NCBI GenBank assembly: GCA_020247545.1
Contig: JADCIX010000034.1
Span: forward strand, 30,201-94,200
DNA length: 64,000 nucleotides
Source: Rhodocyclaceae bacterium
GTDB lineage: Bacteria; Pseudomonadota; Gammaproteobacteria; Burkholderiales; Usitatibacteraceae
Direction of reading: 5' to 3'
The notes under the pieces: generated by a model
What the model was told of the DNA's origin: nothing
The model's database searches: none
What the model saw: the letters and a program-made list of their open reading frames with translations, nothing else
Part shown: positions 25,296 through 35,022 of the stretch, one piece after another
Position numbering within the stretch: the stretch's first letter is position 1
How the letters are laid out: every line of letters starts with the position of its first letter
Program-made: the position numbers and the translations under genes

Positions 25296-25892
25296 TTAAA
25301 GGGGGAGGAATTGGTCAACAACGAGGCGTATCGTTGTATCCCCCTCGCTTGCCGTGATACGCGTCGCGAAACGACCCCCGACAATTCCATCCACAGCGCG
25401 TACTGCCTCCGTTCGCACCGTCCAGCGTATCAACCGGTCGCCGCTGACTGCGGGAACATCGGCTGACATCAAGTCGACAACTCCTTGTACCCAGCGGGCG
25501 AGCAATGCGGTATCAATCGGCGTGCCAAGCAGTGACTGCGTTAGCGCCCCTACCGTCGGCGCGTACTCAGTCTGATCGCCGCGCACTAGGCTCGCCCCTT
25601 CCGAAGATGCCGACACTTGCGCAAGTTGAGAGCCAAAAGGTGAAAAAAAATTTATTAATTCTTTGTTGCCCTCGCGTGTCCACTCGATGCGGACCGAGTC
25701 CAACCGGTCGCCAATGCGTACGCTCAACCTGCCAGACAGTGCGAATTGTTCAATAAATACCTGCGGGCTATCCAGCGTCGGGGATATCTGAGGGGCCGCA
25801 GTCGGCGGTGATGTTGCACAGCCCGCCATCAGGAGCGCGATTACCGCCACCACTAGGCAAAAACTTCCATTCGTCCAATGCGACAGGGTCAT
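25296..25892 (-). CDS. lolB: Outer membrane lipoprotein LolB
   Basis: This 198-residue lipoprotein has a signal peptide and the lipobox LMAGC. LolB accepts lipoproteins from LolA in the periplasm and inserts them in the outer membrane. Family features include 'FALSGRLSVRIGDRLDSVRIEWTR' split across two strands, 'FFSPFGSQLAQV' and 'PTVGALTQSLLGTPID'. Its start overlaps the end of the TPR gene by 4 bases, and ispE follows after 5 bases, so the three are probably one transcript. Confidence 0.92.
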   Translation of the reverse strand: MTLSHWTNGSFCLVVAVIALLMAGCATSPPTAAPQISPTLDSPQVFIEQFALSGRLSVRIGDRLDSVRIEWTREGNKELINFFSPFGSQLAQVSASSEGASLVRGDQTEYAPTVGALTQSLLGTPIDTALLARWVQGVVDLMSADVPAVSGDRLIRWTVRTEAVRAVDGIVGGRFATRITASEGDTTIRLVVDQFLPL

Positions 25893-27673
25893 TGTTTGAA
25901 TCGTTCTATCACCGCGATCAGGGTCGCATTGTCTGGGTTTTCAAGCAGCGCACGCTGCCAAAGTTGTTGCGCATCATCCTTCTTGCCGCTCACCCATAGC
26001 ACTTCGCCGAGATGTGCAGCAATCTCCGGATCGGGACGAATACGATAAGCTCGTCTCAACGTCGCCAATGCGTTTTCAATTTGCTGCATTCGGTACTGTA
26101 CCCAGCCGAGGCTGTCGAGAATGAACGCATCTTCCGGTGCCAACGAGATCGACTTACGGATAAGCCCCAAGGCTTCCGGCAATCGAATATTGCGCTCGGC
26201 CAGCGCGTATCCCAGCGCGTTGTAAGCATGTGCATGGTCGGGCTTGATACGGATCACGATACGAAGGTCGCTCTCCATGTCTGCGAGTCGATTGAGACGA
26301 TCTGCGACCATGGCACGATCGTAACGCAGCGGTACCGATTCAGGCTGTTTAGCCAGCGCAGCGCTCAATACGTCGTATGCTTCCTGTATCGCCCCGTTGT
26401 CGCGCAGCAGTTGTGCTTCGGCTAACACCAGTTGCGTTCTTGATTCTGGCGACTCTAAATCCGCATTCTGCGCATTCTGAAGCAGCTTTCTGCCCGCTTC
26501 AATTCCGTCACGTTTGGCAACAAATCCGGCGGCACGTAGCTTCGCGTTGACAAAGTATTCCCCCTCGCCAACTAGGCGATACCACGCCGAAGCAGCGTCA
26601 ATGTCTTTCTGCCCCTCCGCAGCGAGCCCCAGATTGAAATAAACCGGGTTCTTGTCGCGTGGATCCATATCCAATGTTCGCTTAAGGTCGACAATAGCCG
26701 CGTTCCAGTCCTCGATCTGCAATGAAATCAACGCAGATGCGTAGACCAACTCACCGTCTCTGGGCAACTCCCGTGACGCGCGACGGAACTCTTCCCGGGC
26801 GGGTAGCAGTGACTTGGTGCTGACCAACGAGCGCGCGTAGGCGACCCGGACTTCGGTATCGCGAGGGAACGCCTTCAGATAACCTGCCAAGTACCGGCTC
26901 GCCCGCTCTGCCGCTTCATCATCGTCGGCAGCGCGGATCATCTGCGCTCTCGCAATTACCGCACGCGAAAAACTCGGTTTGCTACTAATCGCCGCTTCAA
27001 TTGATGCAAGCGCGGCATCCAGACGACCGGCAGCATATGCAGTAATGCCGAGCGCAAACTGCGCTTCAGGAACCGCGCCATAGGGCAGCGCTAACTCGGC
27101 CACCAAATTGGCAACCTGATCGCGATCGGAATAGCGGCCCAGCAAGTAAGGCATTTGCAGAAATAATGCAGGGGCGAGCGTTTTATCCTGCAGCCACTGC
27201 GACAGCGTTTCTGCCGCCTGCTCGATGGGTCCTTGTATGCCGACTAGGGCACCGAGTGCTTGGCGTGCTGTGGCTGATTCTGGCTCGAGCGTAATCCACA
27301 GCAACAGCGCCTCGCGAGCTTCAGGGGTCTGCCTTGATTGAAAAGCAATTTCAGCGGCTCGTCGCGCAATTCGCGGGTCACTGGTTTTCTGCGCGAGGTC
27401 CAACATCCCGCGACTCGCCACGACCGGTCGTCCACGTTGACCGGCAATCTCGGACAGCAGATATTGATACAACAGTTGCTCAGCGGAAAGCGTCGGCGGG
27501 GTTTTGTTTCCGCTTGGTGTCGGACTCGCGGGGTCAGCTACAGTCTCTTTCGCCGAGATGCTCTCGGTAGCCCGGGCCTTCGACTTTGGATCCGCAACTT
27601 CAGTCGACCATCCAGACGACGGGTGTATCGCGAGAATACACAGAACAAGGGCGCAAGACGGGAGGTGGTTCAT
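25889..27673 (-). CDS. Exported tetratricopeptide-repeat protein
   Basis: With the start at 27673 this is a 594-residue protein with a signal peptide (MNHLPSCALVLCILAIHPSSG). The rest is an alpha solenoid of TPR units. The clearest are 'RDKNPVYFNLGLAAEGQKDI', 'HAHAYNALGYALAERN', 'EDAFILDSLGWVQYRMQ' and 'DPEIAAHLGEVLWVSGKKD'. Large TPR proteins upstream of lolB are typical of betaproteobacteria. A role in outer-membrane or envelope assembly is suggested by the neighbour and the export signal, but no partner is established. Confidence 0.87.
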   Translation of the reverse strand: MNHLPSCALVLCILAIHPSSGWSTEVADPKSKARATESISAKETVADPASPTPSGNKTPPTLSAEQLLYQYLLSEIAGQRGRPVVASRGMLDLAQKTSDPRIARRAAEIAFQSRQTPEAREALLLWITLEPESATARQALGALVGIQGPIEQAAETLSQWLQDKTLAPALFLQMPYLLGRYSDRDQVANLVAELALPYGAVPEAQFALGITAYAAGRLDAALASIEAAISSKPSFSRAVIARAQMIRAADDDEAAERASRYLAGYLKAFPRDTEVRVAYARSLVSTKSLLPAREEFRRASRELPRDGELVYASALISLQIEDWNAAIVDLKRTLDMDPRDKNPVYFNLGLAAEGQKDIDAASAWYRLVGEGEYFVNAKLRAAGFVAKRDGIEAGRKLLQNAQNADLESPESRTQLVLAEAQLLRDNGAIQEAYDVLSAALAKQPESVPLRYDRAMVADRLNRLADMESDLRIVIRIKPDHAHAYNALGYALAERNIRLPEALGLIRKSISLAPEDAFILDSLGWVQYRMQQIENALATLRRAYRIRPDPEIAAHLGEVLWVSGKKDDAQQLWQRALLENPDNATLIAVIERFKQ

Positions 27674-27825
27674 GCAACTCACATTCAAAGTGATTGAGCG
27701 GGTATTTGACCTGACGTACACTAATCATAACGAATTCGCAGACGAGCGTCACAATCGAACATTTAATGGCAAGAACGGCGCTACGCAACCTAAAACAGAC
27801 TGACGATACCAAGCCTAGATTACGC

Positions 27826-28653
27826 ATGCCTGAGCTACCAGAAGTTGAAACCACCCGGATTGGACTGCTGCCAAAACTTGTCGGTCGGCGTATCCAACGC
27901 GTTGTCGTTCGCGAAGCCCGACTCCGCTGGCCAATCCCTGCCAACATTAGCGTAGAGCTTGAGGGTCGGGTAGTTCGCGATGTTTTGCGACGCGGAAAGT
28001 ACCTTATATGGGACGTGGGAGCTGGTACGCAAGGTGGTTTTTTACTATGTCATTTGGGGATGTCTGGTTCGATGTTTGCGATACCCGCCGGCCGCGCGCC
28101 GGATAAACACGACCATGTTGACCTTCTGCTCGATGACAAGTCAATCATCCGATACCACGACCCGCGCCGCTTCGGCGCGATTCTTTGGATTCCCGGCAAA
28201 ACACCGACCCATTCACTGCTACACAATCTCGGGCCAGAACCGCTCGGGCAAGAGTTCAGTGGCGAGCACCTATTCCAGCGCTCCCGGGGTCGATCATTGA
28301 GTGTTAAGGAGTTCATCATGAATGCGCATATCGTCGTTGGCGTCGGCAATATCTACGCGTCTGAATCGCTATTTGTTGCCGGCGTCAAACCTACTATCGC
28401 CGCCGGCCGGATTTCAAAGGGTCGTTACGATGCACTCGCCGGAGCGATCCGCACAACACTTTCCAACGCGATAGCAGCCGGAGGGTCCAGCCTGCGTAAT
28501 TATGTACAAGCCGACGGTCAACCAGGATATTTTCAGCAACGGACGATGGTCTATGACCGTGCAGGCAAGTGCTGCCGTCGGTGCGATGGCACGATCCGCG
28601 CAATCCGACAAGGGCAACGAAGCACGTTTTTCTGCCCGCGTTGTCAGACATAA
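27826..28653 (+). CDS. mutM: Formamidopyrimidine-DNA glycosylase (MutM/Fpg)
   Basis: The start at 27826 puts the catalytic proline directly after Met (MPELPEVETTR), as required for the Fpg N-terminal nucleophile; an upstream ATG adds 20 residues and would block it. The 275-residue enzyme removes oxidised purines such as 8-oxoG and nicks abasic sites. Other features are 'HLGMSGSMF', 'YHDPRRFGAILW', the helix-two-turn-helix 'GVGNIYASESLF' and the C-terminal zinc finger with two Cys pairs (CCRRC and CPRC). It is divergent from the TPR gene. Confidence 0.97.
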   Translation: MPELPEVETTRIGLLPKLVGRRIQRVVVREARLRWPIPANISVELEGRVVRDVLRRGKYLIWDVGAGTQGGFLLCHLGMSGSMFAIPAGRAPDKHDHVDLLLDDKSIIRYHDPRRFGAILWIPGKTPTHSLLHNLGPEPLGQEFSGEHLFQRSRGRSLSVKEFIMNAHIVVGVGNIYASESLFVAGVKPTIAAGRISKGRYDALAGAIRTTLSNAIAAGGSSLRNYVQADGQPGYFQQRTMVYDRAGKCCRRCDGTIRAIRQGQRSTFFCPRCQT

Positions 28654-28730
28654 TTCTCAAACGTGCTTCGCCGCTATCAGGCCCTTTTCGATTTAATCCC
28701 GCTACAGCTAACTATCACCGATCTGAGTAA

Positions 28731-30710
28731 ATGCAGCCTAGACACGCACTTACCGCCCGGCTAGCGGAGCTTCAGTCCTGGCGTTATGGTGTCACCACGC
28801 AGATCGCGCGTATCGCCGACTTCACCCGCTCCCACGGTTACAGCGACGCTGATACTGAGGCGATTTTCGATCAACTCACCGACAAGGCGAACACTGCGCG
28901 CGTCAAAATCATTTTTGTCGCTGAAGCGGGGCGCGGTAAATCGGAGCTCATCAACGCGCTGTTTTTTTCCGACCTTGGTCGACGCCTTCTCCCGTCGGGC
29001 GCAGCACAGGCCACCCGCTGCATCACCGAAGTAAGGTTCGACAGAGACGAGAGCCCCCACCTACGGGTACTTCCCATCGAATCACGTGAAACCCCGCGCC
29101 GGTTTGCGGATCTTTATGCAGATAGATCCGAGTGGCAGACCATTCCTTTTGCGACAGACGACCCAGAATCAATACGTGTAGCTTTTAGCCTGCTGGCACA
29201 GACCCGCCGCGCCACGGTCGCCGAATCGGTTGCATGGGGACTTCGCGGCAACTCATTGTCCAAACCCCAAAGCGATAGCAACGGTACCGAAGTGCCAAAA
29301 TGGCGATACGCCGTCATCAACTTCCCACACCCGATCCTTAATGCCGGTCTCGTTGTGGTTGATACCCCCGGTATCTCAGTACTTACGGCTGAGCCCGAAT
29401 TCAGCCGAGAGCACATCCCGGCAGCAGACGCGGTATTCGTTGTGTTGGACGCAGCCGAGGGCATTACCAAATCTGACCTCGGGATCTGGCGGGAAACGCT
29501 TGGCAGATCGCGTAATTTCCGAGAGCGCAAAAAGGACGAGTCGAACCAGGCGCGCATCATAGTCGTGAACAAGATTGATCGATTGACATCTCAAGGGCAG
29601 GTGCACACGAAGGAAGCAGATCGCCTGTGGCAGGTAGAAATCGATAAACGTATTCGAGAAGTTGCCGACCTGATGGGAATAGAGTCGAATAGCGTCATTC
29701 CCGTGTCGACCGCGCTTGCTCTACAAGGGTTGTTCAGGAAAGACCAAGATGTACTACTCCGAAGCCGACTCATCCACCTCGAGAGAACGCTCACTGACCA
29801 ACTACCGGCTGATCGGGAGGTCGCTCTAGGTACAAAGATTCTAAATACGTTATCGAGCATACTGGAAAGTGTGCAGGCATCGCTTGACCAAGCGCGATTT
29901 GACGTGCTCACCGGATTAAATGACCTTGGCCAGGTCCGAAAGAAAAATCAAGCAATCACGCAAGCACTTTCACGGGAGACAGACAACAAGCGGGCAAATC
30001 TCGATGCGGCACTAGATGAGTTACGCACAATCAAGGCGATTCACAGCAAACTTTCGAACGAGCTCGCAGAATTGACCAGCCCAACAACTGCGAAGCAAGA
30101 CATTGCCGATACGGCGATGAAAATCACTGCTTCACTCAGGCCGGGCGAGCTACACGACGTCTTGTCGAACTATTTCGCGCTATGCCATCAGCGCATTCGT
30201 GCAATCAACAAGAAACTCGATGAAATTCGTACGCTGTTCGGCAACTTGGGGGAACACCACTTTCGCAAAATTGGTATCGGAAACTTCGAACTACACCCGT
30301 TTGCAACCAATCGATTCCGGTTAGAAATTGACAAAGTCGAAGAAGTCACTGCAACCGAGCTACCCAAGGCGGGTAATGCCCTAGAGCATCACGCTAGTGC
30401 CGTGGCCGAGCAGTTTGAGGCTCTAATTGCAGGCAGGATTGTGCATCTGTTCGAAATCGCGCACCGCGAATCTGCGGCTTGGATGCGCGGCGTGCTCAGC
30501 GCAATCGAGCAGCCTCTGAATGCATTGAATAAACGTCTAGAAGAGCGGGCAACACGCGTCGCGGTGATCCGTTCTGCGGAACTAGATCTGGCGGAGAAGA
30601 TTGCTGAAATTCAGGCCGCGATGGACGTAATCAAGATTAAACATGCCGAGTTAAGCATGCTCCGCAACGGCCTAGAACGTTTCGCCGGGAAGCGCAGTAA
30701 ACGCGACTAG
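28731..30710 (+). CDS. Dynamin-like GTPase, uncharacterised
   Basis: This 659-residue protein has a large N-terminal GTPase domain. The P-loop is at about 64-71 (AEAGRGKS; the usual first Gly is Ala) and 'SELINALFF' follows. A switch-I-like 'QATRCITEVRF' lies at 93-103, G3 'VVVDTPGI' at 208-215, and G4 'VVNKIDRL' at 278-285. After about residue 380 the sequence is helical and coiled-coil rich, with a charged C-terminus. This matches bacterial dynamin-like or dynamin-family proteins that remodel or bind membranes. The gene follows mutM by 77 bases on the same strand. The function is unknown. Confidence 0.8.
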   Translation: MQPRHALTARLAELQSWRYGVTTQIARIADFTRSHGYSDADTEAIFDQLTDKANTARVKIIFVAEAGRGKSELINALFFSDLGRRLLPSGAAQATRCITEVRFDRDESPHLRVLPIESRETPRRFADLYADRSEWQTIPFATDDPESIRVAFSLLAQTRRATVAESVAWGLRGNSLSKPQSDSNGTEVPKWRYAVINFPHPILNAGLVVVDTPGISVLTAEPEFSREHIPAADAVFVVLDAAEGITKSDLGIWRETLGRSRNFRERKKDESNQARIIVVNKIDRLTSQGQVHTKEADRLWQVEIDKRIREVADLMGIESNSVIPVSTALALQGLFRKDQDVLLRSRLIHLERTLTDQLPADREVALGTKILNTLSSILESVQASLDQARFDVLTGLNDLGQVRKKNQAITQALSRETDNKRANLDAALDELRTIKAIHSKLSNELAELTSPTTAKQDIADTAMKITASLRPGELHDVLSNYFALCHQRIRAINKKLDEIRTLFGNLGEHHFRKIGIGNFELHPFATNRFRLEIDKVEEVTATELPKAGNALEHHASAVAEQFEALIAGRIVHLFEIAHRESAAWMRGVLSAIEQPLNALNKRLEERATRVAVIRSAELDLAEKIAEIQAAMDVIKIKHAELSMLRNGLERFAGKRSKRD

Positions 30711-30733
30711 CACACTCCTGTTGTCGCGCTTTT
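30702..30733 (+). terminator. Candidate terminator of the mutM/dynamin-like unit
   Basis: CGCGAC (30702-30707) and GTCGCG (30723-30728) form a 6-bp stem around a 15-base loop and are followed by CTTTT. The structure includes the dynamin-like gene's stop codon and lies in the 30-base gap before the convergent ferredoxin gene. Confidence 0.45.
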
Positions 30734-30740
30734 GTGGTTC

Positions 30741-31528
<788 letters not shown>

Positions 31529-31533
31529 CTATG

Positions 31534-32121
31534 TTAGCCTGCCGAAATTAGTCGAAGCAACCCAAAATGCACCGCGCCCGCCTTTGATACCTTTTCCACG
31601 ACAAACTGGCTGCGGACACTACGCAGCGTCTCGACGACGTTTGCCAACTCGACATAGACAAGCGCATCGTCAGCCAAGTGCGGGACCAGTTGAGCCAAAA
31701 AGGTATCGATCATTGCCGTGGAAAACGGCGGGTCACAAAATGCTATATTAAACTTGGCAGAATTCAGGCGAAGCCATTGACGCACATCTGCATGTACCAC
31801 CTTGCATTGCGCTGCTCCAAGCCGCTGCGCATTACCGGTCAACGACTTGGCTGTTTCCCTGTTAGCCTCACACAAGACCACTTGTTGAGCTCCTCTGGAC
31901 GCCGCTTCAAAGCCGAGCGCGCCGCTGCCTGCAAATGCGTCTAAGCAGATTTGTCCATCAAGCGATTGCCCCAGCCAGTTGAAGAGTGTTTGTTTTACTC
32001 GATCTCCCGTCGGGCGCAACCCTTCTGCGTCGGGGAACGTCAAGAGTCGACTACGCCATTCGCCACCACCAATCCGCACGCTGTTAGCCCGACGTCGTTG
32101 CAATATACGCGAATTGTTCAT
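31534..32121 (-). CDS. rsmD: 16S rRNA (guanine(966)-N(2))-methyltransferase
   Basis: The start at 32121 gives 'MNNSRILQRRRANSVRIGGGEWRSR', which fits the family; upstream in-frame codons lie in the ftsY promoter region. The 195-residue SAM-dependent enzyme methylates G966 in 16S rRNA. SAM motif I is 'CLDAFAGSGALGFEAASRGA' and the catalytic motif is 'IAFCDPPF' (DPPF). The conserved 'RPTGDRVKQTLFNWL' precedes the core. It is divergent from ftsY, sharing a short intergenic region of 92 bases. Confidence 0.95.
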   Translation of the reverse strand: MNNSRILQRRRANSVRIGGGEWRSRLLTFPDAEGLRPTGDRVKQTLFNWLGQSLDGQICLDAFAGSGALGFEAASRGAQQVVLCEANRETAKSLTGNAQRLGAAQCKVVHADVRQWLRLNSAKFNIAFCDPPFSTAMIDTFLAQLVPHLADDALVYVELANVVETLRSVRSQFVVEKVSKAGAVHFGLLRLISAG

Positions 32122-32213
32122 GAGACAATTCTCGCACGGTTGCAACCCCTCAACGCTCAGGCCTTGGCCTAGAATGTAGGGGCACTTGGCAGTAAGTTCG
32201 ATTGCTTGGATGA

Positions 32214-33200
32214 TTGTTAAAGGCCCCGTGCTTGTTTTCCTCCTCATCAAAATCCAGTTCAATATCGCCGCCCGTTGAGCCCTCTACAGGCTGGCTGGCG
32301 AGACTGCGCGGTGGTCTCTCCAAAACGCGGGAGCTCCTGAAGACCGACGTCTCCGACCTGTTCGCGCGTAACCCAGCGATTGACGAAGTCTTTTTTGAAG
32401 ACTTGGAAACAGCGTTAATTACCGCCGATGTCGGCGTCCGCGCAACTGCGCGGCTGATCGACAGTCTTAGGCGAGCGCAGCGCGAGAAGAAAATAGTTGA
32501 GCGGGCTGCGCTATACGATGAACTCAAAAACAGTTTGGCCGAGCTAATGTCGCCGCTGGAACGTCCCATGGATACCTCCATCGCTAAGCCCTTTGTAATT
32601 ATGGTCGCAGGTGTAAATGGTGCAGGGAAAACCACGACCATCGGCAAACTCGCAAAGCATTTCCAGTCAGAAGGTCAGAGCGTCTTACTGGCTGCGGGGG
32701 ACACATTTCGTGCTGCAGCAAGGGAACAATTGATGACCTGGGGTGCGCGTAACAACGTCACCGTTATCGCACAACAAGGCGGCGATTCTGCTGCGGTCAT
32801 TTTTGATGCTATTCATGCTGCGAAAGCGCGCGGCATCGATATCGTGTTGGCTGATACTGCTGGCCGACTACCAACGCAGCTTCACCTCATGGAAGAGATC
32901 AAGAAAGTTAAAAGGGTCATCTCCAAAGCCGATCCGTCAGCACCTCACGAGACGCTATTGGTGCTGGATGCAAATACCGGACAGAACGCACTTTCGCAGA
33001 CCAAAGCGTTCGATGATGTACTACAGTTAACCGGACTCGTGGTAACCAAGTTAGACGGCACGGCCAAGGGCGGTATGTTGGCTGGGCTGGCAGCTGAAAG
33101 AGCCGGGCAACCAATACCGGTCAGATTCATTGGAGTAGGCGAATCCATAGATGATTTGAAGCCTTTTGTGGCCAAACAGTTCGTTGATGCATTGTTCTAG
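32214..33200 (+). CDS. ftsY: Signal recognition particle receptor FtsY
   Basis: This 328-residue SRP GTPase docks ribosome-SRP complexes at the inner membrane. The N domain is 'WLARLRGGLSKTRELLKTDV' and after. The G domain has 'GVNGAGKTTTIGKLAKHF' (P-loop), 'LAAGDTFRAAAREQL', 'DTAGRLPTQLHLMEEI', 'TKLDGTAKGG' and the closing 'IGVGESIDDLKPFVAKQFVDALF'. The acidic A domain is almost absent, replaced by a short Ser-rich stretch. Only TTG is available at the 5' end (32214, straight after an in-frame TGA). A TTG at 32232 is an alternative. Confidence 0.95.
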   Translation: MLKAPCLFSSSSKSSSISPPVEPSTGWLARLRGGLSKTRELLKTDVSDLFARNPAIDEVFFEDLETALITADVGVRATARLIDSLRRAQREKKIVERAALYDELKNSLAELMSPLERPMDTSIAKPFVIMVAGVNGAGKTTTIGKLAKHFQSEGQSVLLAAGDTFRAAAREQLMTWGARNNVTVIAQQGGDSAAVIFDAIHAAKARGIDIVLADTAGRLPTQLHLMEEIKKVKRVISKADPSAPHETLLVLDANTGQNALSQTKAFDDVLQLTGLVVTKLDGTAKGGMLAGLAAERAGQPIPVRFIGVGESIDDLKPFVAKQFVDALF

Positions 33201-33224
33201 CTGAACCCACCCGACACCACTATT

Positions 33225-33878
33225 TTGATAACTTTTTCCTCGGTTTCGAAGCGCTACGCAAATGGTTATGAGGCGCTGAAAGGTATTTCATTCACCATCG
33301 AAAATGGCGAGATAGTTGTCGTCACGGGCCACTCTGGCGCTGGGAAATCCACGCTGCTGCGTCTTGCAGCCGGCATTGAGTTTGCTTCTACCGGTAACGT
33401 ATTGGTGAACAATCAAAACCTCGCGCAGCTTAAGGAAACCGGCATCTCGGTGTTGCGGCAAAATCTCGGATTGGTGTTCCAGGATCATAAGTTGCTGTTT
33501 GACCGGAACGTCTTTGGAAACGCCGCCCTACCCCTAGAAATCGCTGGGTTTACCCGTATCGAAATCGGCAAGCGTGTTCGCGCCGCCCTCGACAAGGTGG
33601 GCCTGCTCCATCGCGAGAAGGCCGGCCTTGTCTCATTATCAGGTGGTGAACAACAACGATTATGCATTGCACGAGCAATCGTCAACCGTCCTTCGATCCT
33701 GATTGCAGACGAGCCGACTGGCAATCTTGACCAAGCTTATGCGGCAACGATCTTGGATCTTTTCAGAAGTTTTAATCAGGTTGGCGTAACCGTCTTGCTC
33801 TCAACTCATGACGGGTCCGGATTGGAGCATCTAAAGTGTCGGCAAGTGGAGCTTGAACACGGGGTAATTGTTCGATGA
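33225..33878 (+). CDS. ftsE: Cell division ATP-binding protein FtsE
   Basis: This 217-residue ABC ATPase pairs with FtsX to activate septal peptidoglycan hydrolases. Walker A is 'GHSGAGKSTLLRLAAG', the Q-loop 'GLVFQDHKLL', the ABC signature 'LSGGEQQRLCIARAI', Walker B 'ILIADEPTGNLD' and the switch His 'STHDGSG'. It starts at a TTG 24 bases after ftsY and its stop overlaps ftsX by 4 bases. The conserved gene order ftsY-ftsE-ftsX supports the call. Confidence 0.96.
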   Translation: MITFSSVSKRYANGYEALKGISFTIENGEIVVVTGHSGAGKSTLLRLAAGIEFASTGNVLVNNQNLAQLKETGISVLRQNLGLVFQDHKLLFDRNVFGNAALPLEIAGFTRIEIGKRVRAALDKVGLLHREKAGLVSLSGGEQQRLCIARAIVNRPSILIADEPTGNLDQAYAATILDLFRSFNQVGVTVLLSTHDGSGLEHLKCRQVELEHGVIVR

Positions 33879-34786
33879 ACGCAACACTCAACGCACACAT
33901 GCAGGCGCTAGCACGCGCTCTTGGCAGAATGCGCACGCAGCCACTGGCCACCTGCCTCTCGATCGCTGTCATCGCTATCGCCATTTTGTTGCCGTTGGGT
34001 CTTTATGTTTTGTTTGACAATGTGATCAACGCCGCTTCCCACCTGAACACCGAACCAAATGTGAACGTCTACCTAAAGTTGGCGACGAGCGACCAGGAAG
34101 CCAAAGATGTTGAAAAGAAACTTCGCGCGCATTCCAACTCGGCCCAGGTAACTTTTGTCTCGCGTGAAGCGGCGTTGGCCGACATGAGGAAGCGCGCGAA
34201 TCTTAGTGATTTACTCGCCGACATCGATACGAACCCGCTCCCGCATGCGTTTTCCATCAAGCCGCTGTCATTTGAGATGAGCATCCTGGAGGCTATGCGC
34301 AAAGAGGTATTGTCCATTCCCAAAGTGGAAACCGTGACCATGGACTTCGAATGGGCAAAGCAACTAACGCGCTTCGCAAGATTTGTCGAACATCTGGTGA
34401 TCTTGTTGGGCGGTTTGCTAGGTGCTGCAGTCCTATTCGTCGTTGGCAATACAATTCGCCTGCAGATGCTGACGCAGAAGGATGAAATCGTCGTCGCTCG
34501 ACTGATCGGCGCTCCGCGGCGTTTCGTGCTTCGCCCCTTCCTGTACTTTGGCGCGCTTCAAGGTGCACTTGCCGGCCTACTTGCCGTCGCAGCCACCCTC
34601 GGCATTGGGTTATGGGTCGGCGGGGAGGTGAATGCGTTCGTGGCGTCCTATGGCGGGAATTTCTTCACGCAGGGCCCCTCCTTCGAACAGTCGCTGTCTG
34701 TGATTACGGTTGCGGGCATCATGGGATGGCTTGGTGCACTCATCTCTGTCTCGATGTACTGGCGACAGATAGAAACCTCAAGGTAA
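33875..34786 (+). CDS. ftsX: Cell division protein FtsX
   Basis: This 303-residue inner-membrane permease-like partner of FtsE has a first TM helix near 'CLSIAVIAIAILLPLGLYVLF'. A periplasmic domain follows ('VNVYLKLATSDQEAKDVEKKL' to 'TVTMDFEWAKQLTRF'). Three C-terminal TM helices are in 'LVILLGGLLGAAVLFVVGN', 'GALAGLLAVAATLGIGLW' and 'ITVAGIMGWLGALIS'. It has no ATP-binding motif. The start overlaps ftsE as ATGA. Downstream lie a broken small gene and an IS element. Confidence 0.95.
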   Translation: MNATLNAHMQALARALGRMRTQPLATCLSIAVIAIAILLPLGLYVLFDNVINAASHLNTEPNVNVYLKLATSDQEAKDVEKKLRAHSNSAQVTFVSREAALADMRKRANLSDLLADIDTNPLPHAFSIKPLSFEMSILEAMRKEVLSIPKVETVTMDFEWAKQLTRFARFVEHLVILLGGLLGAAVLFVVGNTIRLQMLTQKDEIVVARLIGAPRRFVLRPFLYFGALQGALAGLLAVAATLGIGLWVGGEVNAFVASYGGNFFTQGPSFEQSLSVITVAGIMGWLGALISVSMYWRQIETSR

Positions 34787-34834
34787 ATTCTTTGCTGGAC
34801 GGCGCTTTTCAAGCATTTTTGCCTGAAGACGCCC

Positions 34835-35022
34835 ATGTTTGCTGATCATTACACTCTGAAGAACTTCTCGAAACCCGCTGTTGCTCCGCTCACGCGTCGT
34901 GATCGCGATTTTTTTGCGTTGCCGTGAGTGTCAGTTAGTGAGTTAGTCGTGTTGATTTGTTCGCTTTTGCTTGGTTTGGTCTTGGTTTCCTACCTGTTTA
35001 GCCGCTCACCAAGCGACCAAAC
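34835..35022 (+). pseudogene. Truncated gene, N-terminal membrane anchor, cut by a stop codon and an IS
   Basis: An ATG at 34835 opens a frame of 30 codons that ends at TGA 34925-34927. The same frame continues from a GTG at 34928 with a strongly hydrophobic helix (LVVLICSLLLGLVLVSYLF) and is then cut by the IS at about 35023. One in-frame stop thus separates two parts of what looks like a single membrane-anchored protein. It is 48 bases from ftsX. The family was not recognised, and nothing on the far side of the IS clearly continues it. It could instead be two unrelated short frames. Confidence 0.35.

Noticed and set aside
34925..34927. In-frame TGA as a possible selenocysteine or readthrough codon
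   Set aside because: No selenoprotein family similarity is seen and the frame is cut by an IS soon after; a broken gene is simpler.
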